Positions 33,675 to 42,949 of a stretch of 53,823 nucleotides of DNA are shown here, piece by piece. Under the pieces are notes generated by a model. It saw only the letters and a program-made list of their open reading frames with translations. It ran no database searches and was not told where the DNA came from. Position numbers and translations under genes: made by a program. Position 1 is the stretch's first letter. Every line of letters starts with the position of its first letter. Source of the stretch: Streptomyces griseus (GTDB lineage Bacteria > Bdellovibrionota > Bdellovibrionia > Bdellovibrionales > Bdellovibrionaceae); assembly GCA_943330705.2 (NCBI GenBank), contig CALQIT020000012.1, positions 1 through 53,823 of the forward strand, read 5' to 3'.

Positions 33675-34733
33675 CTATTCTGAGGCTGGTTTAAAAAACT
33701 TCTTGTAAACATCGTCGTTGGATTCAAACTCGGACCGTTTTGGCTTGCTTGAAATTTTTGGTGCCGATTTTGACAAATCTTGAACGACTGCTTTATTGAG
33801 TTCTTCAATATTTTCAATATTTTTGCCTTCAATTTTTTTGTAAACCTCGGGCGATCCTTGACGAATGTCTTGAATAATTTTTTCTTTGGCGGTTTTTTCA
33901 AGCTTCTGAATTTCAAGAGTTTGTTCTGATGAAATCATCGCCAATGTCGGTTTTTCGATCGTGCTGGTTTGCTGAATTATTTTCAGATCTTGTTGCGTCG
34001 ACGGTTTTAAATCAATCACAACCTGAGCAATGGCCTTTTTCACTGCTTCCCCGGATAGTAAATTTTCTTTTACCGGGTCTTGACTATAAGCCGTGGCCTT
34101 TTGTCCAGCCTTTACAAAAATTGTATTTTCGTTCGCAGCTTTTACTGTACCTGTGGATTTTTCAGGACTCTTTGGCGGTACGCCTTGAACTGCGACTTCG
34201 CCCCGTAAAACATGGACTTCAGAAACTTCAGTTCCTGGATCAAATGTCACAAATAAATCTGTTCCCCGAACTCCTGCAACGACGGACTTGGTGCGAATTT
34301 GGATACCACTTAGAGGTCCATTTTTGTCGACGATACCACGAATCTTTCCATAGACAACATCACTTGTAGGGCCTTGTGAAGCCGTATTTTTTTTCGGCAC
34401 GGTAAAGGCTGAAGCAGGACCAAGGACAAAAACGTCACCATTGTCGTAAATCGCTTTTAGTTTACCATCATTTCCGGTGCGCAGAATATCACCAGGAAAA
34501 ACCTTAGTGCCGATGTTAGCTTTTTTGCTGACATACTTTTTTCCGTCAAAAATGACGAGATTGCCTTTGCTATCGGCTTCGGCAGCCGCAAAAACTTCAA
34601 CGCTTCCGCTGACCGAGGTCAACATTGCTTTCTTGATATCGGCAGCAAAAGACTGGACTGAAATACCCAAGACTAGTAAAAATGCGAACTTCAAAATAAA
34701 TTTTAATATAAATTCAAATTTGATTATAGACAC
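33675..34733 (-). CDS. FecR-domain periplasmic protein
   Basis: About 352 aa from a GTG at 34733, which has AGGGGAG six bases upstream; an ATG at 34766 in the same frame has no such site. A signal sequence (ILKFAFLLVLGISVQSFA) is followed by the FecR domain: VSGSVEVF, IGTKVFPGDILRTGNDGKLK, VFVLGPASAFTV, IRTKSVVAGVRGTDLFV. The end (~240-350) is charged, Lys/Glu-rich and helical. FecR-domain proteins of this type are often stand-alone sensors or surface scaffolds rather than sigma regulators. Divergent from the 34808 gene. Confidence 0.8.
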   Translation of the reverse strand: MSIIKFEFILKFILKFAFLLVLGISVQSFAADIKKAMLTSVSGSVEVFAAAEADSKGNLVIFDGKKYVSKKANIGTKVFPGDILRTGNDGKLKAIYDNGDVFVLGPASAFTVPKKNTASQGPTSDVVYGKIRGIVDKNGPLSGIQIRTKSVVAGVRGTDLFVTFDPGTEVSEVHVLRGEVAVQGVPPKSPEKSTGTVKAANENTIFVKAGQKATAYSQDPVKENLLSGEAVKKAIAQVVIDLKPSTQQDLKIIQQTSTIEKPTLAMISSEQTLEIQKLEKTAKEKIIQDIRQGSPEVYKKIEGKNIENIEELNKAVVQDLSKSAPKISSKPKRSEFESNDDVYKKFFKPASE

Positions 34734-34807
34734 TTTGCTCCCCTTTGATAAAGTATACGAACGCATAGATGATATTGATCAAATTTTTGTTTAAAGGGAA
34801 GTTCTAT

Positions 34808-35539
34808 ATGAAGCAATTGATTGGACTTGTGATTTTCAGTGGAATATTGATCCTGCAATCAACTGTTTTTGCCGAAGCCCTAACCTACCCTGAACTTCAA
34901 GTTTCACCCCGCGCCAGTGAACGTCTGCTGATGGAAGCAAAAATTGAAAAGGCCAATCGATGGTCGACTCATCTTCCTGTGCAAATTTCAGGTTTGGCAA
35001 CATTGCTTGCCGGCCTCTATTCCTCGGCAAACCGACCTGACGAAGAAAAAGTAAAGCCCGATGATGCCAGCTGGGCTAAAACAACAGCGATTGGAGTTGG
35101 TGCTGCCTGGCTTGTTGGGACATACTTTTTAGCTGAGCAATACACCCCTTATAGCAAAGGTGTTTCTTATATTCAAAATCTGCCAAATAAAACGAATCAA
35201 GATATACTAACTCGGGAACGAATCGCAGAAGAGCACATTGAATCAGCAGGTCAAATTGGCGACCGCATAATGTGGTTGTCTGTTATCTCTAACTCAATTG
35301 CTTGCACTTACGTAGCTGGTAACGCTAGCCGTTCGGCTTCAATCGTGGCAGGAATTGCTGGTTTGGTGGCCTTTACACCACTCTTTTTTCGCTATAGCTG
35401 GCAAAATGTTTCTAAGTATCACCAAGAGTATAAAAAGAAGATTTATGGACCGATTGCGTTGCCAACCTTAATGACAACAAATTCTACGGTCGCAAAAAAT
35501 AGTCTGGTTCCTGGAGTCAGCTGGTTATTCAGCTTTTAA
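34808..35539 (+). CDS. Membrane protein of unknown function
   Basis: 243 aa from the ATG at 34808 (AAGGGA upstream), with a signal peptide (MKQLIGLVIFSGILILQSTV, cleavage near FAE). Further hydrophobic segments are ISGLATLLAGLYS, TAIGVGAAWLVGTYFLA, VISNSIACTYVAGN and SIVAGIAGLVAFTPLFF, so three or four inner helices are likely. No family recognised. The last 15 bases overlap the convergent gene at 35525. Confidence 0.6.
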   Translation: MKQLIGLVIFSGILILQSTVFAEALTYPELQVSPRASERLLMEAKIEKANRWSTHLPVQISGLATLLAGLYSSANRPDEEKVKPDDASWAKTTAIGVGAAWLVGTYFLAEQYTPYSKGVSYIQNLPNKTNQDILTRERIAEEHIESAGQIGDRIMWLSVISNSIACTYVAGNASRSASIVAGIAGLVAFTPLFFRYSWQNVSKYHQEYKKKIYGPIALPTLMTTNSTVAKNSLVPGVSWLFSF

Positions 35540-36340
35540 CTCAAGAGTTGATATAGCTGCCATATTTTTTCCAAAAAGAATTGCTTGTTCTCGGCTGACA
35601 GCAAGTCCGCGCTTTGCAGTTGCATATTCGTAGGCCAATCTAAAGTTATCGGCCGCGTTTGGGTGATCTTTCATCAACTGTTCGGCGACGAGCAAGGCGT
35701 CCTTCACTGTCAATGCCGGTCCACCTCTTTGTACTAGATACCGGTAGGTTTCGACAAACTTAGAACCCACTGCAAGTCCGTGTTTGCTGCTCATGACGGC
35801 GACCCTCTGGGCAAGCTCGGCACATCTTTCTTTTGGCAAATCCAAGTTGTTTCTGGCCATACAAAAGTCAGCAATGATATCAAAATCTGACATCGCCACG
35901 GCAACGTTTCCTTTATATTCTACGGACAATTTTTTCGCTAGATTTAGCGCCGAAGCAAGATCTAGATCAAATCCGTCCTCGGCAAAGGCCCTTCGAAATA
36001 TAGAATTGAAGGCTTCGATTGTTTTGTCGTCTCGAAGTGAAAATTCTTTAGCGGTTGCGATCACATCTGTAATAGCCAATTCAGTTTTTGTCAGTGATTT
36101 AACGGACAGAATAAATCGCTTCGCTGCTCCAGAACAGCCTTTGGCGACATCACTAGCAACCTTCACCGACAAATCACCAGTCAGCTCAAGACCCTTTTCG
36201 CTGCGTAAGAACTCAAATACGGTGATGAACTCTTTGGTTGATTCACAAGTCTGAAATTGGGGCTTTGTTTGCGGACTGGTTTCTGCCGCCCAACTAAAAT
36301 TCACAAAAAGTAGCATTGCTATCACTCGAATCGCCTTCAT
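35525..36340 (-). CDS. Secreted helical protein of unknown function
   Basis: 271 aa with a signal peptide (MKAIRVIAMLLFVNFSWA, cleavage before AET). The mature part consists of repeating amphipathic helices, for example FVFEFLRSEKGLELTGDLSV-like and SKFVETYRYLVQRGGPALTV, with a weak recurrence of DA/EQA-L motifs, like a helical solenoid. Few cysteines. No family recognised. Confidence 0.6.
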   Translation of the reverse strand: MKAIRVIAMLLFVNFSWAAETSPQTKPQFQTCESTKEFITVFEFLRSEKGLELTGDLSVKVASDVAKGCSGAAKRFILSVKSLTKTELAITDVIATAKEFSLRDDKTIEAFNSIFRRAFAEDGFDLDLASALNLAKKLSVEYKGNVAVAMSDFDIIADFCMARNNLDLPKERCAELAQRVAVMSSKHGLAVGSKFVETYRYLVQRGGPALTVKDALLVAEQLMKDHPNAADNFRLAYEYATAKRGLAVSREQAILFGKNMAAISTLELKAE

Positions 36341-36475
36341 TTAAACCTCAGCTGAAAAAATTTCCTAAAGTTGCGTAAAAATAATAGTAATCGGTTTCAT
36401 GGGGATGCTCAAATTGATGGTACCTACAACCCCCTGTTGGTCCAGCCAAGAATGGTCCAGCTGAACTCTATTCAT

Positions 36476-36525
36476 TTGGTCACCACTTGCAGCCAACTAT
36501 ATTATAGTATTTTACCTCCGGAGGT
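36476..36525 (+). promoter_or_regulatory. Promoter and strong ribosome site deciding the pfk start
   Basis: TTGGTC at 36476-36481, a 16-bp spacer and TATATT at 36498-36503, followed by GGAGG at 36520-36524. A transcript from here would begin near 36510, downstream of every in-frame ATG of the extended reading, and points to the ATT at 36530 as the initiation codon. Confidence 0.5.
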
Positions 36526-36529
36526 TCAC

Positions 36530-37564
36530 ATTAAAAAACGAGTCGGCCTACTTACTGGCGGTGGTGATGCTCCTGGTCTAAATGGTATTATTGAATCTTG
36601 CGTCCGAACACTGAGCCAAATGGATTGGCAAGTTGTTGGAATCCGCGATGGTTTCGATGGAATTTTCAATGGCCTGACGACAGAATTTAACCCGAATGAT
36701 CTGATCGGTCTTCACGCCCGCGCTGGGACCTTACTTGGGACTTCAAATCGATCGGCAATCAAAGGTCGGGAAAAAGAGTTCTTGGACAACTACAATAAGC
36801 TAAACCTGCACGGCTTAATTGCCGCTGGCGGCGATGGTACCTTTGATGGATTACGCAAAGTAAGCTCGGGATTAAAAATTATAGGAGTACCAAAAACAAT
36901 CGACAATGACCTCGAAGGTACCGAAATTACTTTTGGCTATGATACAGCATGCACCGTCGTCGCGGAATCTGCCGACGCCTTAAGATCCACAGCCAATGCC
37001 CACGCCCGAGTTTTTGTTGTTGAAGCCATGGGCCGAAGCTCTGGTTGGATTGCGCTTGGCGGAGGTCTTGCTTCCTACGCCGATTGCATTCTGATTCCAG
37101 AAAGACCATTCGACCGCGAATCATTAAAAAGACATATCCTGATGAAAAAGAAGCAAGGACTACGGGGTCTCATCATTGTTGCAAGCGAAGGGGCCCACGC
37201 AAAAAACGAAGGGGCTTCGGTTGCCTTCGAAGTCAAAGACAGTCCACAAAAGGAACGCTTTGGGGGTTTTGCTGAAAAGCTGGCCCGTTGGATCGAGGCT
37301 GAAACAAATTGGGAAGCTAGACATGTTGTTTTAGGTCATCTGCAAAGATCCAGGCCGCCAACCACTACCGATCGCTTTCTGACGATGTCGATGGGGGTTG
37401 AAGTTAGCCAAATGGTACGCGACGAGGCCTGGAATCAAGCTGTGGTCTATCGCAATGGTCGAGTTTCCCGTGCGCCGATTGACGACTTGATGCAGCCAGC
37501 TCGGCTTGTGAAGTCAGAACATCGCTGGGTTCAACTGGCCCAGTCACTAGGAATTTTTATTTGA
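36530..37564 (+). CDS. pfkA: 6-phosphofructokinase
   Basis: About 344 aa when started at ATT 36530, five bases after GGAGG, which puts the first residues (KKRVGLLTGGGDAPGLNGII) at the normal family start. In-frame ATGs at 36371 and 36452 would add an odd N-terminus and lie upstream of the apparent promoter. Motifs: GGGDAPG, TLLGTSNRS, AAGGDGTFDG, PKTIDNDLEGTE, EAMGRSSGWIA, GHLQRSRPPTTTDR. Gly in GGDG suggests ATP use, whereas Lys in PKTIDND is typical of PPi-type or mixed group III enzymes. It catalyses the committed step of glycolysis. Confidence 0.88.
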   Translation: MKKRVGLLTGGGDAPGLNGIIESCVRTLSQMDWQVVGIRDGFDGIFNGLTTEFNPNDLIGLHARAGTLLGTSNRSAIKGREKEFLDNYNKLNLHGLIAAGGDGTFDGLRKVSSGLKIIGVPKTIDNDLEGTEITFGYDTACTVVAESADALRSTANAHARVFVVEAMGRSSGWIALGGGLASYADCILIPERPFDRESLKRHILMKKKQGLRGLIIVASEGAHAKNEGASVAFEVKDSPQKERFGGFAEKLARWIEAETNWEARHVVLGHLQRSRPPTTTDRFLTMSMGVEVSQMVRDEAWNQAVVYRNGRVSRAPIDDLMQPARLVKSEHRWVQLAQSLGIFI

Positions 37565-37603
37565 TCAGGACTGAGGTGTAATGATTTTTAAGCGAGGTGA
37601 ATC

Positions 37604-38335
37604 TTGAATCTATACATTGTAACCGGAGCCTCGAAGGGTCTTGGTCTTTCGTTTACTAATTTTGCGATTGAGAATGGGCACAGGGTCATCGGAATTTCCA
37701 GGTCGCGACTTGAACCAAGAGAAGGATTTTATTATCTGCAAACTGATTTGCGAAACACGGATCGTTTGCCTGAAGCCATATCAGCGGCTGTAAATAAAAT
37801 TTCAACCACTGACTTTAAATCGATTCATCTTATCAACAACGCTGGAATGATAGAACCCATAAATTTTACAAAAAATCTTTCGGCCTCTGAAATTCGACAA
37901 AATATTGAAGTCAATTTAATTGCTCCAATTGTTTTAACCTCCTCTTTTTTAAAGGCGACTTCTGAATTCCCTGGCTGGCGAACCATTGTGAATATCAGCT
38001 CTGGAGTCGCCGAGAATCCGAAAGCAAACTGGAGCGTCTATTCAGCAGCAAAAGCCGGCCTAAGAGGTCATAGTCTTGCGTTGGCGCAGGAATTTACAGG
38101 AACTGAAAATATTCGAGTCGTTTGCTTAAGCCCGGGAATTATGGACACGGATATGCAAGCTATCTTGCGAGCCCAAACCACGGATCGTTTTCCAGACGTG
38201 GAATCCTTTAAATCCTACCAAAGCGAAGGCCGGCTACTAAAGCCAGAAGTTGTAGCTAAAACTCTTTTTAATTTTTTAGAATTACCTGAGCGTATTAATA
38301 AGGTCGACTATTCTATTCGTGAACTCTTGTCCTAG
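37604..38335 (+). CDS. Short-chain dehydrogenase/reductase
   Basis: 243 aa from a TTG start at 37604 with GAGGTG upstream. It has the cofactor loop TGASKGLG, the NNAG motif (HLINNAGMIEP), a catalytic Ser (NISSG) and YSAAK. The short length and LSPGIMDTDMQ end suit the sepiapterin/benzil reductase-like subgroup. Substrate unknown. It lies 39 bp after pfk, probably in the same message. Confidence 0.85.
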   Translation: MNLYIVTGASKGLGLSFTNFAIENGHRVIGISRSRLEPREGFYYLQTDLRNTDRLPEAISAAVNKISTTDFKSIHLINNAGMIEPINFTKNLSASEIRQNIEVNLIAPIVLTSSFLKATSEFPGWRTIVNISSGVAENPKANWSVYSAAKAGLRGHSLALAQEFTGTENIRVVCLSPGIMDTDMQAILRAQTTDRFPDVESFKSYQSEGRLLKPEVVAKTLFNFLELPERINKVDYSIRELLS

Positions 38336-38399
38336 AGGTCAGCATGCTTCGTTTTCACTGGATCTACTCTTTCATTTCCGTATCATGTTCTTGCATATT

Positions 38400-38816
38400 C
38401 TAGCTGTTTTTTGCCGCGGATATGGCCAGCTTCAGATGACCATGCTGAATAATCAAGTCCGGAACTGTGACCAAAAGACGGCGGTATCTATTGGAAAAAT
38501 CAGAATTACTTTGCCGTAGCAGTAAATCTTGAACGCGGGTCATGACAACTTCGACTTGCTGATCCGTGATTGATTCCTTTTGAAAATAGGCCTCATCGAC
38601 AAATGCCATAAGTTGACTCATTGACCGTAACCAAACAAATTCAGGGTCGGTTAGTAACAATTGAAGTCTTCCGGCAGCACCGATTTTGAAACCATCCCGC
38701 TTTTCGATATCTTCAAATTCATTTTCAACAATCATCTTATGAATTGTTGCCAATGCAGAACTTATGCCACCCAAATAAATTTTATTATCCATGCGATTAT
38801 CCATTTTATTATCCAT
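38400..38816 (-). CDS. Unknown protein after the ABC exporter
   Basis: 138 aa from the ATG at 38816. It begins with three tandem copies of a 4-residue unit (MDNK MDNR MDNK, 12-bp DNA repeats), so several ATGs could start it. The rest is helical: GGISSALATIHKMIVENEFE, then GRLQLLLTDPEFVWLRSMSQ and VVMTRVQDLLLRQS. No family recognised. It follows the permease gene on the same strand and may be co-transcribed. Confidence 0.6.
   Translation of the reverse strand: MDNKMDNRMDNKIYLGGISSALATIHKMIVENEFEDIEKRDGFKIGAAGRLQLLLTDPEFVWLRSMSQLMAFVDEAYFQKESITDQQVEVVMTRVQDLLLRQSNSDFSNRYRRLLVTVPDLIIQHGHLKLAISAAKNS
38782..38816 (-). repeat. Three 12-bp tandem repeats at a start codon
   Basis: Units ATGGATAATAAA, ATGGATAATCGC, ATGGATAATAAA at the very beginning of the 38816 gene. 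Gain or loss of one unit keeps the frame. Confidence 0.8.
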
Positions 38817-38848
38817 ACTATTTTCCAGAAAATAAATACTGGAAAAAT

Positions 38849-39610
38849 TTAGTTCTTGATCCGATACCCTGTACGAAAAATCCAACAAATACCCAGTAAG
38901 CAGATGACCATGAATGCAATGGTCATTCCCAAGCAAATCCCCAAACTGACATCCGAAGTCCCATAAAAGCTCCAGCGAAAGCCGCTGACAAGATAAACCA
39001 CAGGATTCAGTAAAGTTACACTTTGCCAAAATGGTGGCAGCATATTTATCGAATAAAAGCTGCCACCCAAGAATGTAAGAGGGGTAATAACCATTAAAGG
39101 AACAATTTGCAGTTTTTCAAAACCATCCGCCCAAACGCCGATGATAAAGCCAAACAAGCTAAAGGTAATCGAAGTTAATACTAGAAACGTCAACATCCAC
39201 ACCGGATGTGCAATCGAAAATGGAACAAAGCATCTTGCTGTAATCAATATCACAGAGCCAACGATTACCGACTTGGTGGCTGCTGCCCCCACATATCCGA
39301 CAACAATTTCAACGGCAGAAATCGGTGCTGACAGAATCTCGAAAATTGTGCCAACAAACCTAGGCATATAAATACCAAATGAAGCATTCGAAACACTTTG
39401 CCCAAGAACCGAAAGCATAGTTAAGCCGGGAACAATAAAGGCCCCATAATTAACGCCATCAATCGCGGCCATGCGCGAACCAATTGCTGAACCAAATACC
39501 ACAAAATACAGCGAGGTCGAAACCACCGGAGAAGCCAAACTTTGAGTGATTGTTCGAAAGAATCGAGCCATTTCAAACCCATAGATTGCGCGAATCGATA
39601 GAAAATTCAT
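38849..39610 (-). CDS. ABC-2 type transporter permease (YadH-like)
   Basis: 253 aa with six hydrophobic segments, including [65 protein letters not shown], and the [17 protein letters not shown] re-entrant-type segment of ABC-2 permeases. It pairs with the ATPase gene that overlaps its start by 4 bp. The YadG/YadH and NodJ groups export lipids, polysaccharides or drugs; the substrate here is unknown. Confidence 0.88.
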   Translation of the reverse strand: MNFLSIRAIYGFEMARFFRTITQSLASPVVSTSLYFVVFGSAIGSRMAAIDGVNYGAFIVPGLTMLSVLGQSVSNASFGIYMPRFVGTIFEILSAPISAVEIVVGYVGAAATKSVIVGSVILITARCFVPFSIAHPVWMLTFLVLTSITFSLFGFIIGVWADGFEKLQIVPLMVITPLTFLGGSFYSINMLPPFWQSVTLLNPVVYLVSGFRWSFYGTSDVSLGICLGMTIAFMVICLLGICWIFRTGYRIKN

Positions 39611-40545
39611 ACATGCCTTCCCACTAAATTCACAAAAATATCTTCTAGCGAGCTTTCTTTGGTTTGCAAGTCCTTAAAATCAATTCCACGATCATTTAAT
39701 TTTTTCATGAGCTCTGCAATTCCAGTGTGCTCGGCCCTTGTATCAAAGGTATAAACGAGCTGCATACCTTGCGCCTTTAGCTCAATTCGCTCGTTTGCTA
39801 AATCCGACGGTAAGGCGTCCATCTGCGTATTCAGGCTTATTGTCAGCTGCTTTTTGCCTAACGAACGCATTAACAAAGATTTTTCTTCGACAACAATTAT
39901 CTCACCTTTATTGATGACGCCGATACGATCCGCCATTTCCTGAGCTTCTTCGATGTAATGGGTGGTCAGAATAATGGTGACACCGTTTTGCCTCAGTTTA
40001 CGAACAAGGCCCCACATGTCACGACGAAGTGCTACATCGACGCCGGCTGTTGGCTCATCAAGAAAAAGAATATCGGGCTCATGCGATAAGGCTTTTGCAA
40101 TCATCACCCTGCGCTTCATTCCCCCTGACAGGGTCATAATTTTACTATCCTTTTTATCCCACAGTGAAAGTGCTTTTAGAATTTCTTCAATCTTTTCTGG
40201 GCAGGGCGGTTTTCCAAATAATCCACGACTGAACGAAACTGTATTCCAGACTTTTTCGAACATATCACTGGCCAACTCCTGAGGAACAAGCCCAATTCTA
40301 GAGCGGGCGGCGCGATAGTCTTTAATAATATCAAATCCATCAGCCAGCACGGTTCCAGAGCTTGGATTTACGATGCCACAAATAATGTTGATCAGTGTTG
40401 TTTTGCCCGCCCCATTGGGTCCAAGTAAAGCAAATATTTCGCCCCGACGAATCTCCAAACTGACGTTATTTAGGGCTTTAAATCCCGAAGCATAGACCTT
40501 GCTTAGATTCTGAACTGAAATGATGCCAGCTGGTTCTTTTGTCAT
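39607..40545 (-). CDS. ABC-2 transporter ATP-binding protein (YadG-like)
   Basis: 312 aa. Walker [15 protein letters not shown]-loop [10 protein letters not shown], signature [19 protein letters not shown], Walker [13 protein letters not shown], His in [10 protein letters not shown]. The C-terminal ~80 residues are the extra regulatory domain of this group ([31 protein letters not shown]). With the overlapping permease it forms an exporter. Confidence 0.92.
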   Translation of the reverse strand: MTKEPAGIISVQNLSKVYASGFKALNNVSLEIRRGEIFALLGPNGAGKTTLINIICGIVNPSSGTVLADGFDIIKDYRAARSRIGLVPQELASDMFEKVWNTVSFSRGLFGKPPCPEKIEEILKALSLWDKKDSKIMTLSGGMKRRVMIAKALSHEPDILFLDEPTAGVDVALRRDMWGLVRKLRQNGVTIILTTHYIEEAQEMADRIGVINKGEIIVVEEKSLLMRSLGKKQLTISLNTQMDALPSDLANERIELKAQGMQLVYTFDTRAEHTGIAELMKKLNDRGIDFKDLQTKESSLEDIFVNLVGRHV

Positions 40546-40640
40546 AGGCTACAGTAAAGAAAAATTACGAGCATTCGTCAATGACTGCAGTTTACCCCTA
40601 CCGGTGTATTTATGATTCGATTGTATTTCTTAAAATAGGG

Positions 40641-40782
40641 TATAATTTTCAATATGTTAAGCAGCCTGAACTGCTTCCGTTGCCATTGTTGGCTGATTTG
40701 TTCGTTTGTGGTTCCTTCTATTAAGTTTTGCATGGTAAATGCACACCTCTGAACGCAACATCCTTCCCGATAGAGGTTTCCG
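40641..40782 (+). promoter_or_regulatory. Long 5' leader of the DEAD-box gene
   Basis: A perfect -10 TATAAT lies at 40641-40646, about 140 bp before the helicase start. The leader holds a 6-bp hairpin AAGCAG/CTGCTT (40659-40676) and a 32-aa frame at 40654-40752 that is rich in Cys (NCFRCHCWLIC). Long leaders are common in cold-induced helicase genes, so post-transcriptional control is plausible. No good -35 is visible. Confidence 0.4.
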
Positions 40783-42015
40783 TTGAAATTCGATAAGTTT
40801 CACCTTTCTGAGGACCTAGTCCGCAACCTCAATGACCATGGGTTCTTCCGAACCACGGATATTCAGTATAAAGCGATTCCATCCATCATGAAGGGCGAAG
40901 ACGTTCTTGCCATTGCACAAACCGGCACTGGGAAAACAGCGGCTTTTGCTATTCCGATCATCGATGGAATTCACAGCAAAAAAAACAGCAAGCGAGTTCT
41001 TGGAATCAAGTGCCTAGTCATGGTACCGACTCGCGAACTGGCGCAACAGATTGGGGAAGTCTTTAATTCGTTTTCGAAACACACTAAAGTAAAGGCCTTT
41101 GCGCTTTTCGGCGGAACAGAATTAGATCCGCAAGTTGAAAAGCTGCAAGATGGAATTGATATTTTAATTGCGACTCCCGGTCGAATGTTTGATCTTTACA
41201 GCCGTGGCTTCCTAAAACTCAATAGCGTCGAGACTCTTGTCCTTGACGAAGCAGATCGAATGCTCGACCTGGGATTTATTGACGATGTAAAATCCATTAA
41301 ACAAAAATTGACCCATCGCCATCAGACTTTGTTTTTTTCAGCGACAATAAATCCAGAAATAAAAAAACTTGCCTATTCCCAAGTGCGCAGCAATGCGATC
41401 CGTATTCAAATTTCGCCCGATGACCCAGTTTCTAAAAATGTGACTCATTTTGTTATGCATGTTGAAATGGACGATAAACGTTTTTTCTTAGCCGAATATC
41501 TTAAACAACATCCCACTGGAAAGTTTATAATTTTTGTTCGCACACGGGTACGAGCAGAACGGGTTGCCAAAGCAATCGCCCGGCTGGAAATCCAAAGTCT
41601 GACCATCCATGGCGAAAAAGACCAGACGGACCGCGAACAAGTCATGAAGTCATTCCGCAAAGGCACCTGCAAAATTTTAATCGCCACAGACTTGAGCGCT
41701 CGTGGAATCGACATCCCAGATGTAACCCATGTCATTAACTATGATCTGCCTGAAAAACCTGAAAATTATGTTCATCGCATTGGTCGCACGGGACGGGGTT
41801 TTAATAAAGGAATTGCGGTTTCTTTTTGCAGCCGCGAAGAAAAGGTTCTTTTGGAAGAGATCCAAACCCTGCTGACAAAAAATATTGATGTTCTACAAGT
41901 CAGTAAAAGTGATTACCAAACAATTACCGAACCAATTGATCCGAATATAAGCCTACAGGAACTTATTGAGCGCGAAGAAAACTTTGACAAGAAGTCGAAA
42001 CGTAAAAAAAGATAG
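40783..42015 (+). CDS. DEAD-box RNA helicase (RhlE-like)
   Basis: 410 aa from a TTG at 40783 with GAGGT upstream. Q motif region FRTTDIQYKAIP; I AQTGTGKTAAF; Ia PTRELAQQI; GG and TPGRM; II VLDEADRML; III FFSAT; IV-VI IFVRTR, TDLSARGIDIPDV and HRIGRTGR. It unwinds RNA duplexes in ribosome assembly or cold adaptation. The basic tail (KKSKRKKR) is typical of RhlE. Confidence 0.92.
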   Translation: MKFDKFHLSEDLVRNLNDHGFFRTTDIQYKAIPSIMKGEDVLAIAQTGTGKTAAFAIPIIDGIHSKKNSKRVLGIKCLVMVPTRELAQQIGEVFNSFSKHTKVKAFALFGGTELDPQVEKLQDGIDILIATPGRMFDLYSRGFLKLNSVETLVLDEADRMLDLGFIDDVKSIKQKLTHRHQTLFFSATINPEIKKLAYSQVRSNAIRIQISPDDPVSKNVTHFVMHVEMDDKRFFLAEYLKQHPTGKFIIFVRTRVRAERVAKAIARLEIQSLTIHGEKDQTDREQVMKSFRKGTCKILIATDLSARGIDIPDVTHVINYDLPEKPENYVHRIGRTGRGFNKGIAVSFCSREEKVLLEEIQTLLTKNIDVLQVSKSDYQTITEPIDPNISLQELIEREENFDKKSKRKKR

Positions 42016-42098
42016 GCCAAAGAATCATTACTTTTTTGGAAATATTCCGTTTCTCTTTCAGCGCTTAATGCTAATCTTTCAAGATTGGAGGCGCTAAA

Positions 42099-42815
42099 AT
42101 GGAACTTTACCTGATGACCTGGCCAGAGGTTGAAACCTACCTTAAGCGAACGCAAAAAATAATAATACCTGTGGGCTCAACCGAGCAGCATGGTCCCACC
42201 GGATTGATCGGAACAGACTTTTTATCTGCGTGGGATATTGCAAAAGATGTGGGGCAGTTAACGAAAACCGTGGTGGCCTCGCCAATCTGCTATGGAATGG
42301 CAATGCACCATCTGGCTTTTCCAGGTTCGGCTTCTTTAAAACCAAGCACTTTTGTTTTGATGATTAAAGAAATTATCGAAAGTTATGCCTTGCATGGCTT
42401 TCGCCAATTCTACTTTATCAACGGGCATGGGGGAAATATCGCACCGTTAACAACGGCCTTTTCTGAATGCCTGACTGACAAACAAGCTTTGGAATTCAAT
42501 CTAGTTAACTGGTGGCTGCAGCCCAGCGTAGCAGAATATGAAGAAGCAGCCTTTGGCGATGCCAATGGATTTCATGCAACCTGCGGCGAAGTCAGCGTTA
42601 CTATGGCCTGCTACCCCCAGGCCTTTGCAGTACCGCGCGCGCTTGAATACTTTCCAACAACAGCGCAACATCCTTGGCCCCTTAGCCCTGCTCAGTTTCG
42701 TGCAACTTTTCCCGACGGCCGTATGGGATCCAACCCTTCCCTAGCCACGGCCGAGCACGGAAGAAAAATTTTTGCCCTAGCCGTTCAAGAAATATCGACT
42801 TTGCTACGGGTCTAA
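42099..42815 (+). CDS. Creatininase family amidohydrolase
   Basis: 238 aa. Metal-site features of the family: PVGSTEQHGP with the Glu and His ligands, GTDFLSAWDIA with the Asp, NGHGGNIAPL, and a late FHATCGEVSVT with His/Glu. Members hydrolyse small cyclic amides; the group includes MftE-like and FAPy deformylase-like enzymes, so the substrate is open. Stands alone. Confidence 0.85.
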   Translation: MELYLMTWPEVETYLKRTQKIIIPVGSTEQHGPTGLIGTDFLSAWDIAKDVGQLTKTVVASPICYGMAMHHLAFPGSASLKPSTFVLMIKEIIESYALHGFRQFYFINGHGGNIAPLTTAFSECLTDKQALEFNLVNWWLQPSVAEYEEAAFGDANGFHATCGEVSVTMACYPQAFAVPRALEYFPTTAQHPWPLSPAQFRATFPDGRMGSNPSLATAEHGRKIFALAVQEISTLLRV

Positions 42816-42846
42816 ATTGACCAGGTACTTCACCTTTTATAGATAT

Positions 42847-42875
42847 TTGTTTAAAACGAACCAAATCATCATAAT
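42847..42875 (+). promoter_or_regulatory. Promoter candidate for the prohibitin-like gene
   Basis: TTGTTT at 42847-42852, a 17-bp spacer, CATAAT at 42870-42875. Two good hexamers at ideal spacing, 75 bp before the start. Confidence 0.45.
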
Positions 42876-42949
42876 TATCAACTTTTCAGATGTAAAAATT
42901 TAGTTCATATTGGTACGTCAGCAACTAACCCCCAATTGAGGTGCGCAAT

